This document shows, piece by piece, positions 1-11,029 of a stretch of DNA of 64,000 bases. Where the stretch lies: positions 18,442,202 to 18,506,201 of the forward strand of contig JAKZAP010000018.1 in the NCBI GenBank assembly GCA_023053575.1, read 5' to 3'. The notes under the pieces were generated by a model, which was given only the letters and a program-made list of their open reading frames with translations, made no database searches and was not told the origin of the DNA. Numbering within the stretch: the first letter of the stretch is position 1; the number at the start of each line of letters is the position of its first letter. The position numbers were made by a program, and so were the translations under genes. The DNA comes from Branchinecta lynchi (taxonomy: Eukaryota > Arthropoda > Branchiopoda > Anostraca > Branchinectidae).

Positions 1-231
1 CGAATTTTCTTATTGTAGGGAATTAGTTCGCTAACGATAGCCGTCATTTTGTAGCCAACTAGATGGGGATAAAAGCGAGGCTTCACCTTCCCTATTACCA
101 GACGTCCGGAGCAACCCCTTAGTCAAGCCATCCCCTTCCAGATGTTCATGATAATGATGGCAGCTAGGTTTGCTATTCTGCAACATTTTCTAGATGTCCC
201 CGAGGGTTACCAACTCCCAAAATTGGGATAC
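1..231. other. No gene seen
   Basis: No coding region, RNA gene or recognisable repeat is seen here before the minisatellite. Confidence 0.5.
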
Positions 232-392
232 AGCTGTGCCCGACGAGTACCCAATGTGTGCCCGATGTGATCCCGACATGTGCCCGACTGTGCCCGACTG
301 TGCCCGACGTGTGCCCGGCTGTGCTCGACGTGTGCCCGATGTGTGCCCGACATGTGCCCAACTGTGCCCGATGTGTGCCCGACAGTGCAGGA
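232..392. repeat. Minisatellite, TGTGCCCGAC-like units
   Basis: Head-to-tail units of about 10-11 bases (TGTGCCCGAC, TGTGCCCGATG and variants) run through this stretch. The reading frames that cross it on both strands are by-products of the repeat and are not taken as genes. Confidence 0.85.
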
Positions 393-419
393 TTAAGTAC
401 CAAAGTCGTCGTTTACAAT

Positions 420-680
420 CAAAATTTTGTCAAAACGACGAATCTGCAAATCTTGACAAAAGGCTCATGGACACAAAGTATATCAACTGTAGGCATATAT
501 GCACAGTAGAGTAACGTAAACACATATTACAAACAGTAGGCTACACAATATATCTGTTTTAAGCGATACGGCCTTGTTATGTCATAGTTGTCGTTTTATA
601 TTTTTGGCCAGTTATGTATGTGTTTACTATGTTTTTTACTCTCCGATTTCTGGAGGAAATAAATTATTTGAATTGAACCC
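420..680 (+). mobile_element. LINE 3' end fragment (UTR only)
   Basis: The stretch ends with a Cys-free UTR-like segment (tctggaggaaataaattatt) followed by a short GAATT-type repeat, a form common at the 3' ends of CR1/L2-like LINEs. No reverse transcriptase coding is attached. This is an assignment by form only. Confidence 0.3.
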
Positions 681-811
681 TTGCAAATACTTGTAATGTC
701 ATTAGTGAGACCGGAAGTTAATCGCTGTTGTGGAAGCTGGGTTGTATCACATCAATCTAAAACAAGGGAAGCAAATGAATTTACCGGTGTACGACGAATA
801 ACCTTGACGTA

Positions 812-982
812 TGTTCAAATAGTGCATAAAACGGATAGGTCAGCCACAATGCTTTGGCAGCGATATTTCTGCCTTCACTGGCAATGAATTTCGACAGCCT
901 GACGAGGACCCTTTCCAAGAAGGGCCAAAATTTCGCTGTCAAAATATCGTAGCTGATCCGTTTTGTGCACTATTTGAACTTG
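812..982. mobile_element. Small inverted-repeat (MITE-like) element
   Basis: The ends are inverted copies of about 30 bases: TTCAAATAGTGCATAAAACG on the left and its complement (CGTTTTGTGCACTATTTGAA, with small changes) on the right. The core holds a CTGACGAGGACCC...GAAGGGCC segment also found in the foldback element at 63.5 kb, so the two are related. No coding capacity. Confidence 0.6.
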
Positions 983-1317
983 GGCTCAAGGAGTGTTCAA
1001 CCCTGACACCATTTTTTTTTCAAGAATATAGGATTTTTTTTTTTTAGCTGTCTGTTTAAAGGCAGAGATTCTTGATCTTAGACTCACAACAGTTATCCAG
1101 TCATCCAGGGCAAAATCACGAAATGTTACGAAACATCTCTGTTTGTGCCACCGTGGAGGCAAGCCATAACACTAGTTACTAACGACTTCGTGGAAGAAAG
1201 TACTGAATATGACATTACTTCAATCTGGTTTGCGAACACGTTCAATTTAGTTAGCCTAAATTTGGCAAGTTAAATAAGTTCCGATCAAATTTCAAGTTGT
1301 CAGGAACTGAAATTCCT
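983..1317. other. No gene seen
   Basis: AT-rich sequence with a poly-T run near 1009-1045. Nothing recognisable as coding, RNA or repeat. Confidence 0.4.
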
Positions 1318-2815
1318 AAACAACAAGACCTAAGGTTTCGATGGGATCCCAAAAACCTAATATTTGATCCAGACAATTGGGTCTTGTCTTCGCCAGATCC
1401 AGTCTTCGCCAGGCTAATCATCTGAGAAAACCAAGTTCAGATATACCTCTATCAGTTATACCTGTTTTGACGATACTGACCGAAACTTCCTGCTTTACTT
1501 CTGCCAAATTTCCGGTTTCGGGCGAATTCCGAGCTAACTACTCAGAAACGAATTTAACGTATCTCCTTATCCCTATAAAGAACATCTAATCAACTTCAAA
1601 TAAAACTTTAACTTCCAAAAAATTCCGGTTTGAACCGGATTCCGGACGAATCATATGTCCGGCTACATAATGACTGTCAGATACAGACTCAGTGTCTCTT
1701 CTTAGCTCTAAATCTGTTATCTAATCAACTTCAACTAAAACTTTTGCTTTTAACAAACTTTTAGGTCTTGTCTGGATTCCGGGCAAACAGTTGTCCTCGT
1801 AGAAATACTTTTCATATAAGTGTTCATTGTTCGTTGTGTGTCCGGGTAAAAAATTATTGTCATATACAGACTCAGCGTCTCTTCTTAGCCCTAAATCTGT
1901 TACTCGAATAAAACTTTTACTTTTAACCAGCTTTCCGGCATTTGCCGGATTCCGGACAAACTACTTGTCCGGCGAAAAAGTAATTTCCATCATCGTGTTC
2001 ACCATGTCTTTTTACTCCTAAATCGAACATCTAATACTCTTCAAATAAAACATTTACTTTCGACCAAATTCCGGTTTTTGCCGGATTCCGGACGATCTAC
2101 TTCACTAACAAATCCACCGTATCTTCTTATCCCTATGAAGAACACCTAATCAACTTAAATAAAACTTTGACTTAAAAAATCCGGTTACAACCCGATTCCG
2201 GACTAAGTAAATGTCCGGGTGATAAATTAATGTCATATAAAGACTCAGCGTCTCTTCTTACCCCTAAATCTGTCATCTAATCAACTTCAGATAAAACCTT
2301 TGCTTCAACATATTTTCTGGTTTTGGCCGGATTCCAGGCGAACTAGTTGTCCGACCAGAAAATGACTTTCACCCTCATATTCAGCATGTTTTCTTACCCT
2401 TCAACCAAACCTTTAATCAACTTCAAATAAAACTTTTACTTTTATCCAACTTCCGTCTTTCCTGATTCCGGACGAACTAGTTGTCCGGCGAGAAAATGGC
2501 TTTCACCATCGTGCTCAGCATGTCTTCTTACCCCATAATCGACTATCACATTAGCTATTTAAAAATATTTTGTTTGTCCCTAAATTTGAACCCCTTCCCC
2601 CACACTTAATAGTAAGGCTACATAGCCCATCTACGAGCTGGACCTTACCCTTGACCAAAACAATCCTCACACCATGTTTCAACAAAATATCTCATTCCTT
2701 TCGAGAGTTATCGTGCTTACAGACGGACGGACAGACGGACAGACAGACGGACGGACGGATAACTTTTGCGATGTCATAGGTATCCCTCCACTTACGTTTT
2801 GGGATCCCAAAAACC
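1318..2815 (-). repeat. Family B repeat copy B1 (GGGATCCC ends)
   Basis: The copy starts with a palindrome-bearing end (gatgggatcccaaaaacc) and closes with CGTTTTGGGATCCCAAAA, followed on its inner side by a cluster of GGAC/AGAC-type tetranucleotides (2719-2757). The body is made of degenerate units of about 140 bases, each with a TTCCGGTTT...GCCGGATTCCGG core and a TTTTACTTTT...CTAATCAACTTCA tract. It is the longest of five copies (also 12.46, 17.40, 27.64 and 59.09 kb) and is inverted relative to them. No conserved protein is visible, so it looks non-autonomous. Confidence 0.75.
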
Positions 2816-2832
2816 GAGCAGGCATTAACCGA

Positions 2833-3265
2833 GATACAGGCGAGTACTCCCTACTGGAAACTGGAACGGGGTTATTAAGGTGAGAAAATTTAAGCCTCAG
2901 TCCCTTATTAACAACAAAACCGAAGTCGAACAAATTGCAGAAAAAAATATTTCCTGTCGTTGTCACCCCAATCGTGTAGCAAAAGCATCACCCGTGTCAA
3001 AAATTAAATCTCAGCACTAGTTTTTCCTTGCAGTGATTATTAAAAGTAATGAATACAGGCGAGTACTCCATAATAGAAACGTGGAACAAAGTTATTAATG
3101 AAATAACATTTAAATTTTCAGTCCCTTATTAATAACAAAACCAAAGCTGATCAAAATACAGAAAACAAACTTCCCTGTCATCGCCCAAATCGTGCAGCAA
3201 AAACAGAGGCAGTGTCAAAAATTAAATCTCAGGAATAGTTTTATCCTTACAGTCGTATTTGAAAG
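2833..3265. repeat. Tandem duplication, about 220-base unit, two copies
   Basis: Two head-to-tail diverged copies (2833-3055 and 3056-3265) both begin with ACAGGCGAGTACTCC and both contain CAGTCCCTTATTAA and GTGTCAAAAATTAAATCTCA. No coding sense is seen. Confidence 0.7.
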
Positions 3266-3339
3266 TAATTTGCCCTAATAAGATATTTTTAGTCGGTAGA
3301 AGCTTCAATTATTTATTACATGTTTTTTTCCTTCCCCGA

Positions 3340-3515
3340 CGTTGCCCCAGAAGATTGAACATAGTTAAAATGAGAAATGCTGAAACAAAATACGGTGATA
3401 AGAAGGTTGTAGCAATTCATCATAATGATAAATCGTGTGATTTGTTTATAATATATATTGTAGTAGTTTATAGGATACCGTTATTTTTTATAATATATAG
3501 ATCAGTAGGCTATTG
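3340..3515 (+). pseudogene. Family C OB-fold-like protein, remnant
   Basis: A short open stretch encodes KMRNAETKYGDKKVV, followed by NDKSCDLF and, near its end, VVVYRIPLFF. This matches, in order, the protein encoded on the minus strand at 23761-24111 (KMRIAKTKDGDKLVV, NDKQYDLF, VVVYRIPLFF). The centre between DLF and VVVYR is missing here, so this is an internally deleted copy. The N-terminal third is also not recognisable. It is immediately followed by the CGTCAGT repeat array. Confidence 0.6.
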
Positions 3516-3523
3516 AGATGGTG

Positions 3524-3985
3524 TCCCGTCAGTACCGCAACACGTCAGTTGACAGAAATGTCAGTTTGCAACAGAATTCCGTCAGCACGCCAACATTTTC
3601 CGACAGTTCCTCTACACGTCAGTGTCAGTTGACCCTCAAAAATACGTCAGTAGACCAACACGTCAGTTGACCAACACGTCAGTAGACCAATACGTCAGTA
3701 GACCAACACGTCAGTTGACCAACACGTTAGTTGACCAACACGTCAGTTGACCAACACATCAGTTGACCAACACGTCAGTAGACCTATGCGTCAGTTCACC
3801 TACTCCTAAAATCTGACAGTTCAGCTACACGTCAGTACGCACACCGTCAGTTCATCTACCGCCACTTCACACAAGCGTCAGTTGGAAAAATGTCAGTAGA
3901 CATAAACGTCAGTTGGCATAAACGTCAGTTCGTATAAACGTCAGTTTACATAAACGTCAGTTCACTGAAATTTCCCGACAGGTTC
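3524..3985. repeat. CGTCAGT iteron-like array
   Basis: About twenty copies of CGTCAGT occur in some 460 bases, the core of them in a regular unit of 15-16 bases (ACGTCAGTTGACCAAC, with alternation of TTGACC and AGACC). The same motif recurs in the small family C copy at 7.74-7.81 kb, so the array belongs to that element. Spacing is short and regular, but there are no unique spacers. Confidence 0.85.
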
Positions 3986-3989
3986 GCTC

Positions 3990-4360
3990 ACATATTGTTC
4001 TCGATGGGATAATTACGGAAGCTTGAACAGGGGATTGATAAGAGAAGCCGACAATTACCATTTCATGAGGGCAAAATTTATCTCTCGTTAAGTCTGACAG
4101 TTTTGATTTGTGTTACGAATGAAATAAGATGTTTGGGAGACACCAGGGAAGCGAATGAAGACACTTGGTTCTGATAAATGTATTTTAAAGAGAGCTAGTT
4201 TACAATTTAAAGAGAAAAATACCAATTGCTGGGCAACTGAAACACAAAAATATAATAAAAAATGCTTCGATTATTACTAGTCAGGTATGAGCACATGAAT
4301 ACAAAATTTTCTAATATACAATCATTGAGACAATCAATGACTAGAAATTTATGAACATGG
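3990..4360. other. No gene seen
   Basis: AT-rich sequence between the iteron-like array and a family A repeat. Nothing recognisable. Confidence 0.4.
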
Positions 4361-4365
4361 AAAAT

Positions 4366-5719
4366 AACAAGAGCTGGAAGCTCATATGGCACTTGCAAGG
4401 CCGGGTTAGGTGGAAGTGATGATCAAAAGTTTTTTTTTTTTCACTTTTCGGTTAAGATACGCCACACTTGCAAGGCTGGGTCAGAGGATGGAAGTGATGG
4501 TCAAAAGTTTTTTTTTTCACTTTTCGGTTAAGATGCGCACTTTCAGGGTGCTTAAAATAAATTTCTAAGCAAAACTCTTGAGGCAAAAAGGATCATGTGC
4601 TCATGGCGATTGTGAAAAAGTAAATTTTGCTTAAAAGTATTTTTTGTATTTTGCGGTTAAGATGAGTTCTTTAAGGGATGGTGGGATCAGAGAAGGGACA
4701 ATGTCTAACCCAACTATGTCAAGTTTCTAATGATCCAGCAAAGTTTTGTCGTCTTAGCACATCTGGAAGTACCCTACTCACGATCACCGGAATTCCGGAC
4801 ACCCCCCTAAAGCTCCCCCCCCACCACCTCGGTACCAGAATCCGGTCTGATTCTGTCACTGATGCACCTAGGACTTGTGCCTGTACTTACCACCAAGTTT
4901 CATCCTGATCACTCCACTCTATGCGTAAGATAAGATTTCCGGTTCTCCCCTCCGACCCCCCCCCCTCCCCCCAGTTCATCGGATCCGGCCCGGACTCAAA
5001 ATGAGACATCTGGGACATGAGATCTTTCGAGATATGAAGTTTCATTTAGATCCGATTAACAGTTCGAAAGTTATGCATGCCACTAATTTCCTGATTCCGC
5101 CGTCTCCCCCCCCCCCACGATGGTCGGATCAGGCGAGTGACTCTTTTTAAGTCAATCTTGTTGAGTCCCTGCTAGGCTAGCCAAGTTTTCTCGTTCTAGC
5201 CAACCTGGAAGTAAATTAACTACGGATCGCCGGAATTCCGGAGCCCCCCTCCAACTCCCCACAGTGTCCGAATCCGATCCAGTTCTGTCAGTTATGTGTC
5301 TAGAGCTTTGTGTTTGTTCTTCCCACCAAGTTTCATTCCGATCGCTCCACTCTGAGAGTTTCACAGGATTTCCGGTTCCCCCCTCTGACTCCCCCCAGAT
5401 TTAATGGATCCGGTCCGGATTTGAACTGAGACATCTGGACACGACATTTTTCCAGCTATCAAGTTTCATTAAGATCCGATCACCCATTCGAAAGTTATGC
5501 ATGCCCCTATTTCCCAGATTCCCCCAACTCCCCCTCCTTCACAATGGTCGGATTGGGCAAGTGACTATTTCCAAGCTAGTTTGGTCGGGTCCAAATATGC
5601 CTGCCAAGTTTCATCGTCCTAGCCCTTCTGGAAGTACCCTAACTCGAGAACAATGGACCGACAGACCGACCAAAAAGTGATCGGTATATGGCACTTGAGC
5701 GGAGCTGCAAGTGCCATAA
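4366..5719 (+). repeat. Family A repeat copy A1 (CAAGTGCC hairpin ends)
   Basis: The left end is CAAGAGCTGGAAGCTCATATGG, a small hairpin (AGAGCT/AGCTC) followed by CATATGGCACTTGC. The right end is a strong hairpin in which TATGGCACTTG and CAAGTGCCATA flank a 9-10 base loop (5687-5719). The body contains about 250-base subrepeats with CTGCCAAGTTTCATCGTCCTAG, AAAGTTATGCATGC and poly-C tracts. Seven copies lie in this window. No protein is encoded. Confidence 0.75.
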
Positions 5720-6240
5720 AAACACGGAACACAATCATCTTCAAAGAACGGAGGAATTAAAGCACACCTCTTACAAGAAATGATCTTTTCCCTACGAAAA
5801 AGACCAGAAAAGGGATTTTCGAAAACACCGTTACTTTCCATCTGAAAATAGCGATTTTCTTGCTAGAGCGTGTGGCCTCAATCCAGCCTTCCTGCTCTCC
5901 GATGCGGCGGCTGAGCGTGAAATGTTTGAAAACTGAACGCGCCGTGGTTAAAAAGTTGTGAAACTAAGCAACTAAAAGAATTCAAAAAGAGAAGATTATC
6001 ATATCCTTAGATGTGAAAGAGTTGTTAGCGGGACATTTAAGATTCCGGCATACTTTGCGTTGTCTCACGGGCGAAACTCGGCACAGCCGAAAAAGCACTA
6101 AAAATTCGCAGGCACAAAAGGAAACAATAGAGAAAGTTGGGAATTTTCGAAGCTTATACTTCCACAAGGGAGCTAGGTATATTATAAAAGGCAGAATAAG
6201 CAAGAGGGGTCCTTTAAGGATACGCACTAATTAGTATAGG
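5720..6240. other. Dispersed repeat piece, otherwise nothing seen
   Basis: The 3' part (about 6040-6235) resembles 54440-54600: both end with GGGGTCCTTTAAG and share an upstream tract with TATACTTCCA-type sequence. No gene is recognised. Confidence 0.35.
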
Positions 6241-6345
6241 TACAAAAAGGGTCTCTGCCGATCAAGTTTGTCCCGGCAGAGCCGGTTTGAGACCCACGTC
6301 TTTGAAGGGCATCTGCACTTCCAGCGCATAGTCTATGCCCGCAAA

Positions 6346-6507
6346 TGAAAGAACGATTCGACGATGAGAGGGTAGTTGACGCCGAGGAAGAGATCGACAC
6401 TGAAGAAGGAGCTGATGCTAATGAGGTAACAGACACCACGGATGAAGCCGATACTGAAAAGGTTAAGGAGGCAGCCGAGGAGGAAGTAGTCAAGGCTGAG
6501 GACTGAC
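6346..6507 (+). CDS. Short acidic open reading frame, possible exon
   Basis: An ATG-initiated frame of 53 codons encodes a Glu/Asp/Thr/Ala-rich peptide (for example DAEEEIDTEEGADANE) and ends with TGA. It is in frame with a stop 45 bases upstream. No family is recognised. The composition is unlike the surrounding repeats, which is the only reason to list it. The antisense serine-rich frame is its shadow. It could equally be non-coding low-complexity DNA. Confidence 0.2.
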
Positions 6508-6599
6508 TAGATGCTGGGGTCAATGCGAAGAATGGCACTTCAGACGGAGTTTCTGGAACATGAACCTGTACATGAACCATCTATACAGTTAATCCATGC

Positions 6600-6984
6600 A
6601 CCATGTTTTTAATCGGCTTTTAGGTTTCAGTCTCGAAAAGGGCTTACATTTATACTATGATTCGCGACCACGTAAGTCCGAAGAGGTTTCTTTCCACCAT
6701 CCCGTGTGGATTACATTTATAGCTGAGGCCTTCCGCAACTAAGTTTGTTTTTCTGTCCCAGCTTCTGTCTTTTTGTTTTCACCAACTCACAAAACTATAT
6801 GATAGATAGTACTTCATTCAGGTGGGCTTTAAGCTTAGGGGATTCTATGAAATAGAAAGCTAAACATTTTCTTGTGAAGTTAACTGACATGACATGGCGA
6901 TCCTTCTTGCAGATCTGTTGCCAGAATGTTCATCAGTTTTACACATCATAGGGAAGACTAAGCATAAGCATTAGATACCTTCTT
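6600..6984. other. No gene seen
   Basis: Nothing recognisable in this stretch. Confidence 0.4.
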
Positions 6985-7572
6985 GACAGAACCAGATCAT
7001 ATCAGGGCTCTTTGGAGGGAGTTGGAGGGGGGTTCCCGGAATTCCGGTGATCGCGAGTTCGGATACTTCCAGATGTGCTAAGGACGACACAACATGGCCG
7101 GCATATTAGTAACCTGACCAAATAGTCTTAAGAACCCGACATAATGCTCTAGGAAGACTTACGTCCATTTTTCGGGGAGTTCAGGGAGGGGGAATCCGGA
7201 AATGACTTCCGTAGGTTGTGAACAGATTGCCCGATTCAATTGAAACTGTATGGGCCGAATGGGATGCAAGCTTAATTGGACATGCAGTACCAAGTTTATG
7301 CGACCTAGATTTGTCATTTGGTGTCCAAACCGGATCCGACCAAGGTAGGAGGAGGATGAAGCTGGAACTGGAAATTTGCAGATATGCTCCGATTCGAGTC
7401 AAACTTGATGGACGGGAACAGGAGATATTAAAGATTCGAAGTTTATGGGTCCAGTTCGTATTCGGCCACAGTTGGGGGAGTTGGAGAGGGAGTCCCGGAA
7501 ATGTTGTGGCTCGCATAGGGGTTAAGGGAGTGGAGTGATTTGATTGAAACTTGGGAATTAGAGAGATCGTAT
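6985..7572 (-). repeat. Family A repeat copy A2, truncated
   Basis: Internal family A subrepeats in reverse orientation (GGGAGTTGGAGG, CCGGAATTCCGGTGATCGCGAG, GAAACTTG cores). Neither hairpin end is present. It abuts a small family C element, which may have replaced one side. Confidence 0.6.
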
Positions 7573-7582
7573 GCCTTACATG

Positions 7583-7905
7583 AAATGAATTCATTCATAC
7601 GTGAAATTTATCAATTTTAGGATACTTTTATATCAAATTCACCCCTCTTCAGAGAAATGTTTTATTTTCATAATTACAAAATCAAGGTATCAAGGATTGA
7701 AAATATTACCCTTTAATCTCAGTGGGTCGCTGTCACTACTACAACACGCCACTTCGCATAAACGTCATTTCGCCTAAGCCAAAAATCCGACAGTTCGTCC
7801 GCATGTCAGTCTCTGAAAAGGGGTAAATTTAATATAAAAGTATCATAAAATTGATAAATTTCACGTAGTTAGGGGATTATTTTTGGGGGGTTGGGTGGAG
7901 TAGAA
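7583..7905. mobile_element. Family C MITE-like deletion derivative
   Basis: Inverted ends of about 55 bases (CGTGAAATTTATCAATTTTA on the left; its complement on the right, which then continues through GGGGATTATTTTTGGGGGGT) match the left end of the coding family C copy at 23.58 kb. The middle keeps ATATTACCCTTTAATCTCA and a few CGTCAGT-like motifs but no coding region. The left end lacks the outermost C-rich 40 bases or so. Confidence 0.7.
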
Positions 7906-8300
7906 TCGGCTTTCTTATACTACTTATATACGCAACACTGTCCTACTTTTCAAAAATTAGGTGCTAGCCAAGATTCCACTCCTGTTTGTGTAATTAGTTT
8001 ACCGCGATGTTTTCTTTTTGCTACAGTTTCTGTGCTCTTGCGCTGGACAGAATCTTTTTCAGACCGGAACACTTTCATAAGATAAGTATTGAAAGCGAGA
8101 CATTTTAGTCAAAATGTTGTTGGATTTTCTTCATGAAAATGTCGGAAATTTACAACAGTGTACTTTTTCATGCTACACTTGAAAATCCAACTATCACTGA
8201 AATTCATTCTTTCTTATGGTCAAACCAGATGTTCTGTATGTATTCCCTTGATTTTCAGACAACGAGGTCTACAAATGTAGTCTGTCTGGAATTCAAACCA
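7906..8300. other. No gene seen
   Basis: AT-rich sequence without recognisable features. Confidence 0.35.
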
Positions 8301-8530
8301 AGTTCCTGGAATACATAACTGTTACCATGGAATTCCAGAAGAGGCGGAGTATCCATGTTTGTCTAGGATTTCAACCAGCTGCCCGGAATTCCAGGCTCTT
8401 ACCAAATTTAAATTCGGACCTGTCTGGAATTTCAACCAAGTGTCTGGAATTCCAGAATACTACCCTGGAATTCTAGGAAAGAAATATCACTACCTGGAAT
8501 TCCAGAGAAAGCTTGTCTGGAAATTTATGT
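8290..8530. repeat. Cluster of CTGGAATTCCAG palindromes
   Basis: At least seven full or near copies of the palindrome CTGGAATTCCAG or its half site TCTGGAATTC lie within 240 bases at intervals of about 25-60 bases. They alternate with AACCAAG-type linkers. Confidence 0.75.
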
Positions 8531-8625
8531 AATTGTTTTAATTCCGATCTATAGCCGGGAAATCCGGGCAAAATACCTGGATCTCTCGGCAAAATGTCCC
8601 CGTTTTTTTCCTATGGGACAAGAGC

Positions 8626-10333
8626 TCTAAGCTCATATGGCACTTGCAAAGCACACGCAGTCGGTAATGTTAATAGCTAATCTTCTTGCTGTGTGGCGGC
8701 ACAAACGGTTGTGGACCTTTCGGATTCATGAAAATGTATGGTTTAGTAAAAATATGCCATGTACTTTGCGGTTACAGTGTGCACCTTAAGGAGGATAGGA
8801 ATCCATTTTGTAAGCAAATGCACTGGTATACAAGTGATCATGGGCCCTTGGGTCACGAAAGTATATCATTCGCTCGAAATTATTTTTTTTGTTTGCATTT
8901 TGTGGCCAAGATGCGCACTTTAAGGGGTTCAAACTGAATTTGGAAGCAAAATATGTGGGGCACAGATGATCATTGGCCCTTGGGGATCTTAAAAATATTT
9001 CGTTTCTTAAGAATGTTTTTCTCAACTTTGCGGTAACATTGGTGCTTTAAGTATGTTGAAGATTCATTTGTAAGCAAACCTTTGAGGAAAAAATTATCAC
9101 GGGCCCTTGGGAATCACGAAAATCGATCTTCTGGTCAAAAGCGCACTTGAGGGGCTGAAATTCATATACATGAGATACAAATGATTATGGGCTATGAATT
9201 GATCGTGAGATCAGAAACATCTCATTTTGTCAGCTGTCAAGTTTCCTTCGGATCTGACCAAAACGTAAAAAAATACGCACGAAATTCTGGTAGTCCGGAT
9301 TCCAAATCCCTCCACTCCCTCGAAGATCGTCGGATCAGGAAAATGACTGCTTCCAAGTCAATCTGACCAGGTCTCCAATAAATCGTCCAAGTGCATCTGC
9401 AAGTACCTCAACTCGCGATTATCAGATTTCCGGAAAACCCCTTCCTTGACCCCCATTTCTTGACCCCCAGTCCATTTCTGTCAAAAATGTATTTACAACT
9501 TGTCCTTGTTCTTCTCACCAAGCTTCATCCCTGTCCGTTCACTCTACGCCTTTTCCAAGATTTTCGACCCCCCCCCCCTCCCCCAGAGTTATCGGCTTCG
9601 GTCCGGACACGAAACGGTACAATCGTGACTCGAGCTCTTTCCAACTGTCAAGTTTCGTTTGTGTCAGATGCCCCGTCCAAAAGTTATGCTTGCCTCAAGA
9701 TCCCGGATCTCCCCCCCCCTCCCGATGGTCGGATCGGGTAAATGAATTACCTTAAGTCAATCTGGTCGGGTCCTCGTAAGCCTGCCAAGTTTCATCGTCC
9801 TAGCAAATCTGGAAGTACCTTATCCTGTGATAACCGGAAATTTGGGTCCCAGCATCCAACCCACCCCCCAGAGTGCCCGGATCCAATCCGGTTATGTCAG
9901 TGATGTATCAATGACATGTGCTTGTCCTTCCCACAAAGTTTCATCCCGATCCCTCGACTCTAAGCGTGTCACTATATTTCCGGTATCCCCCCTCCAACTA
10001 CCCCACAGTTATCGGATCCGGTTTGGACGTAAAATGGGCGTGTGAGGCATGCGTTCTTTCCATGTATCAAGTTTCATTTAGATCCTATCACCCGTCCGAA
10101 AGTTATGCATGCTTCATTATTCCAGATTCCCCCTCCCTCCACTCCCCCCATGAAGATCGAGTCGGGGAAATGACCATTTCCAAGTCAGTTTGGTCGGGTC
10201 CCTGATAAGCCTGCCAAGTTTCATCATGCTAGCACATCTGGAAGTACCCTAACTCGCGATCACTGTACCAAGCGACCGACCGACAGACAGACCGACCGAC
10301 CGACGGAAAAGTGATCTGAAGGCAAGTGCCATA
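8626..10333 (+). repeat. Family A repeat copy A3
   Basis: The complete left end (CAAGAGCTCTAAGCTCATATGG) and right end (GGCAAGTGCCATAAAAA) are present. Internal subrepeats as in A1. At 9281-9340 it holds the sequence GAAATTCTGGTAGTCCGGATTCC, which corresponds to the uninterrupted form of the Polinton insertion site found in copy A6. Confidence 0.75.
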
Positions 10334-10465
10334 AAAAGGAGAGGTCCTGCTAGGACTAAAGACGAAAGAGAACTGTTTTGGGTACGGACTCATTCCGTAG
10401 CCAAAATACTTTGAATGAAATGGATCAAAGCCTGACCTTGGATTAGCACAGCGTAATGAACTATG
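10334..10465. other. Spacer between repeat and LINE
   Basis: No feature recognised. Confidence 0.4.
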
Positions 10466-11018
10466 TCGCGATGAATGAATGAATGATTTATTTGCACATT
10501 AAAGCCATCCGGCCATCATGCAACAAAACGAAACAAAAAGTAAACAATCTTACATGCGCATATACACACTAACACAATCTTAATATTTTCAATTTACACT
10601 GAATACTTTCTTAGCACTAAAAACACAATTTCCCCATCAAAAGAAATCTTTCCGGTATTTAAAAGCTAACCTGAGGAACTTCCCAATAATTAATTTCTTT
10701 AAAATCGTTACTTCCCATCATTTTAATAATCCATTTCTTATCAGTTCCCCCCACCCCAAAAATCTCCTCTATTAGCCCCCGTAACTCTCTACAATCACAC
10801 AAAAGGTGGCATATATCCTCGTTCATTTCTCCACACATAGGACAGAAGTAGTAAGGACCCGATCTTTTCTCTTTTTTTCCCATATACCATAAACCATCAG
10901 CCCTCATACTTATTAACAAACCCAACTCCTCCCTACTTAACCCTACTTTAAAATATATTTCCCCACCCCGCGTCTCTTTTGCCGCAGCGTACAACCTCAG
11001 AGATTCTGACTTACTCAC
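10466..11018 (-). pseudogene. LINE ORF2 C-terminal fragment with CCHC knuckle
   Basis: The minus-strand frame (10659-11018) encodes 119 residues with SREELGLLISMRADG followed by a Cys-Cys-His-Cys cluster (CPMCGEMNEDICHLLCDC), the usual C-terminal zinc knuckle of many LINE ORF2 proteins. There is no reverse transcriptase upstream, so the copy is severely 5' truncated. The 3' UTR continues to a short TGAATGAATGAATGA tail at about 10470-10486, a typical LINE 3' microsatellite tail. Confidence 0.75.
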
Positions 11019-11029
11019 TTCGGGGAGTG

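Noticed and set aside
2719..2757. GGAC/GTCC tetranucleotide clusters as telomeric or regulatory arrays
   Set aside because: They occur at the same place in each family B copy and in some family A copies and are simply part of those repeats.
3524..3985. CRISPR array
   Set aside because: Units are 15-16 bases without unique spacers, in animal DNA, with no cas genes.
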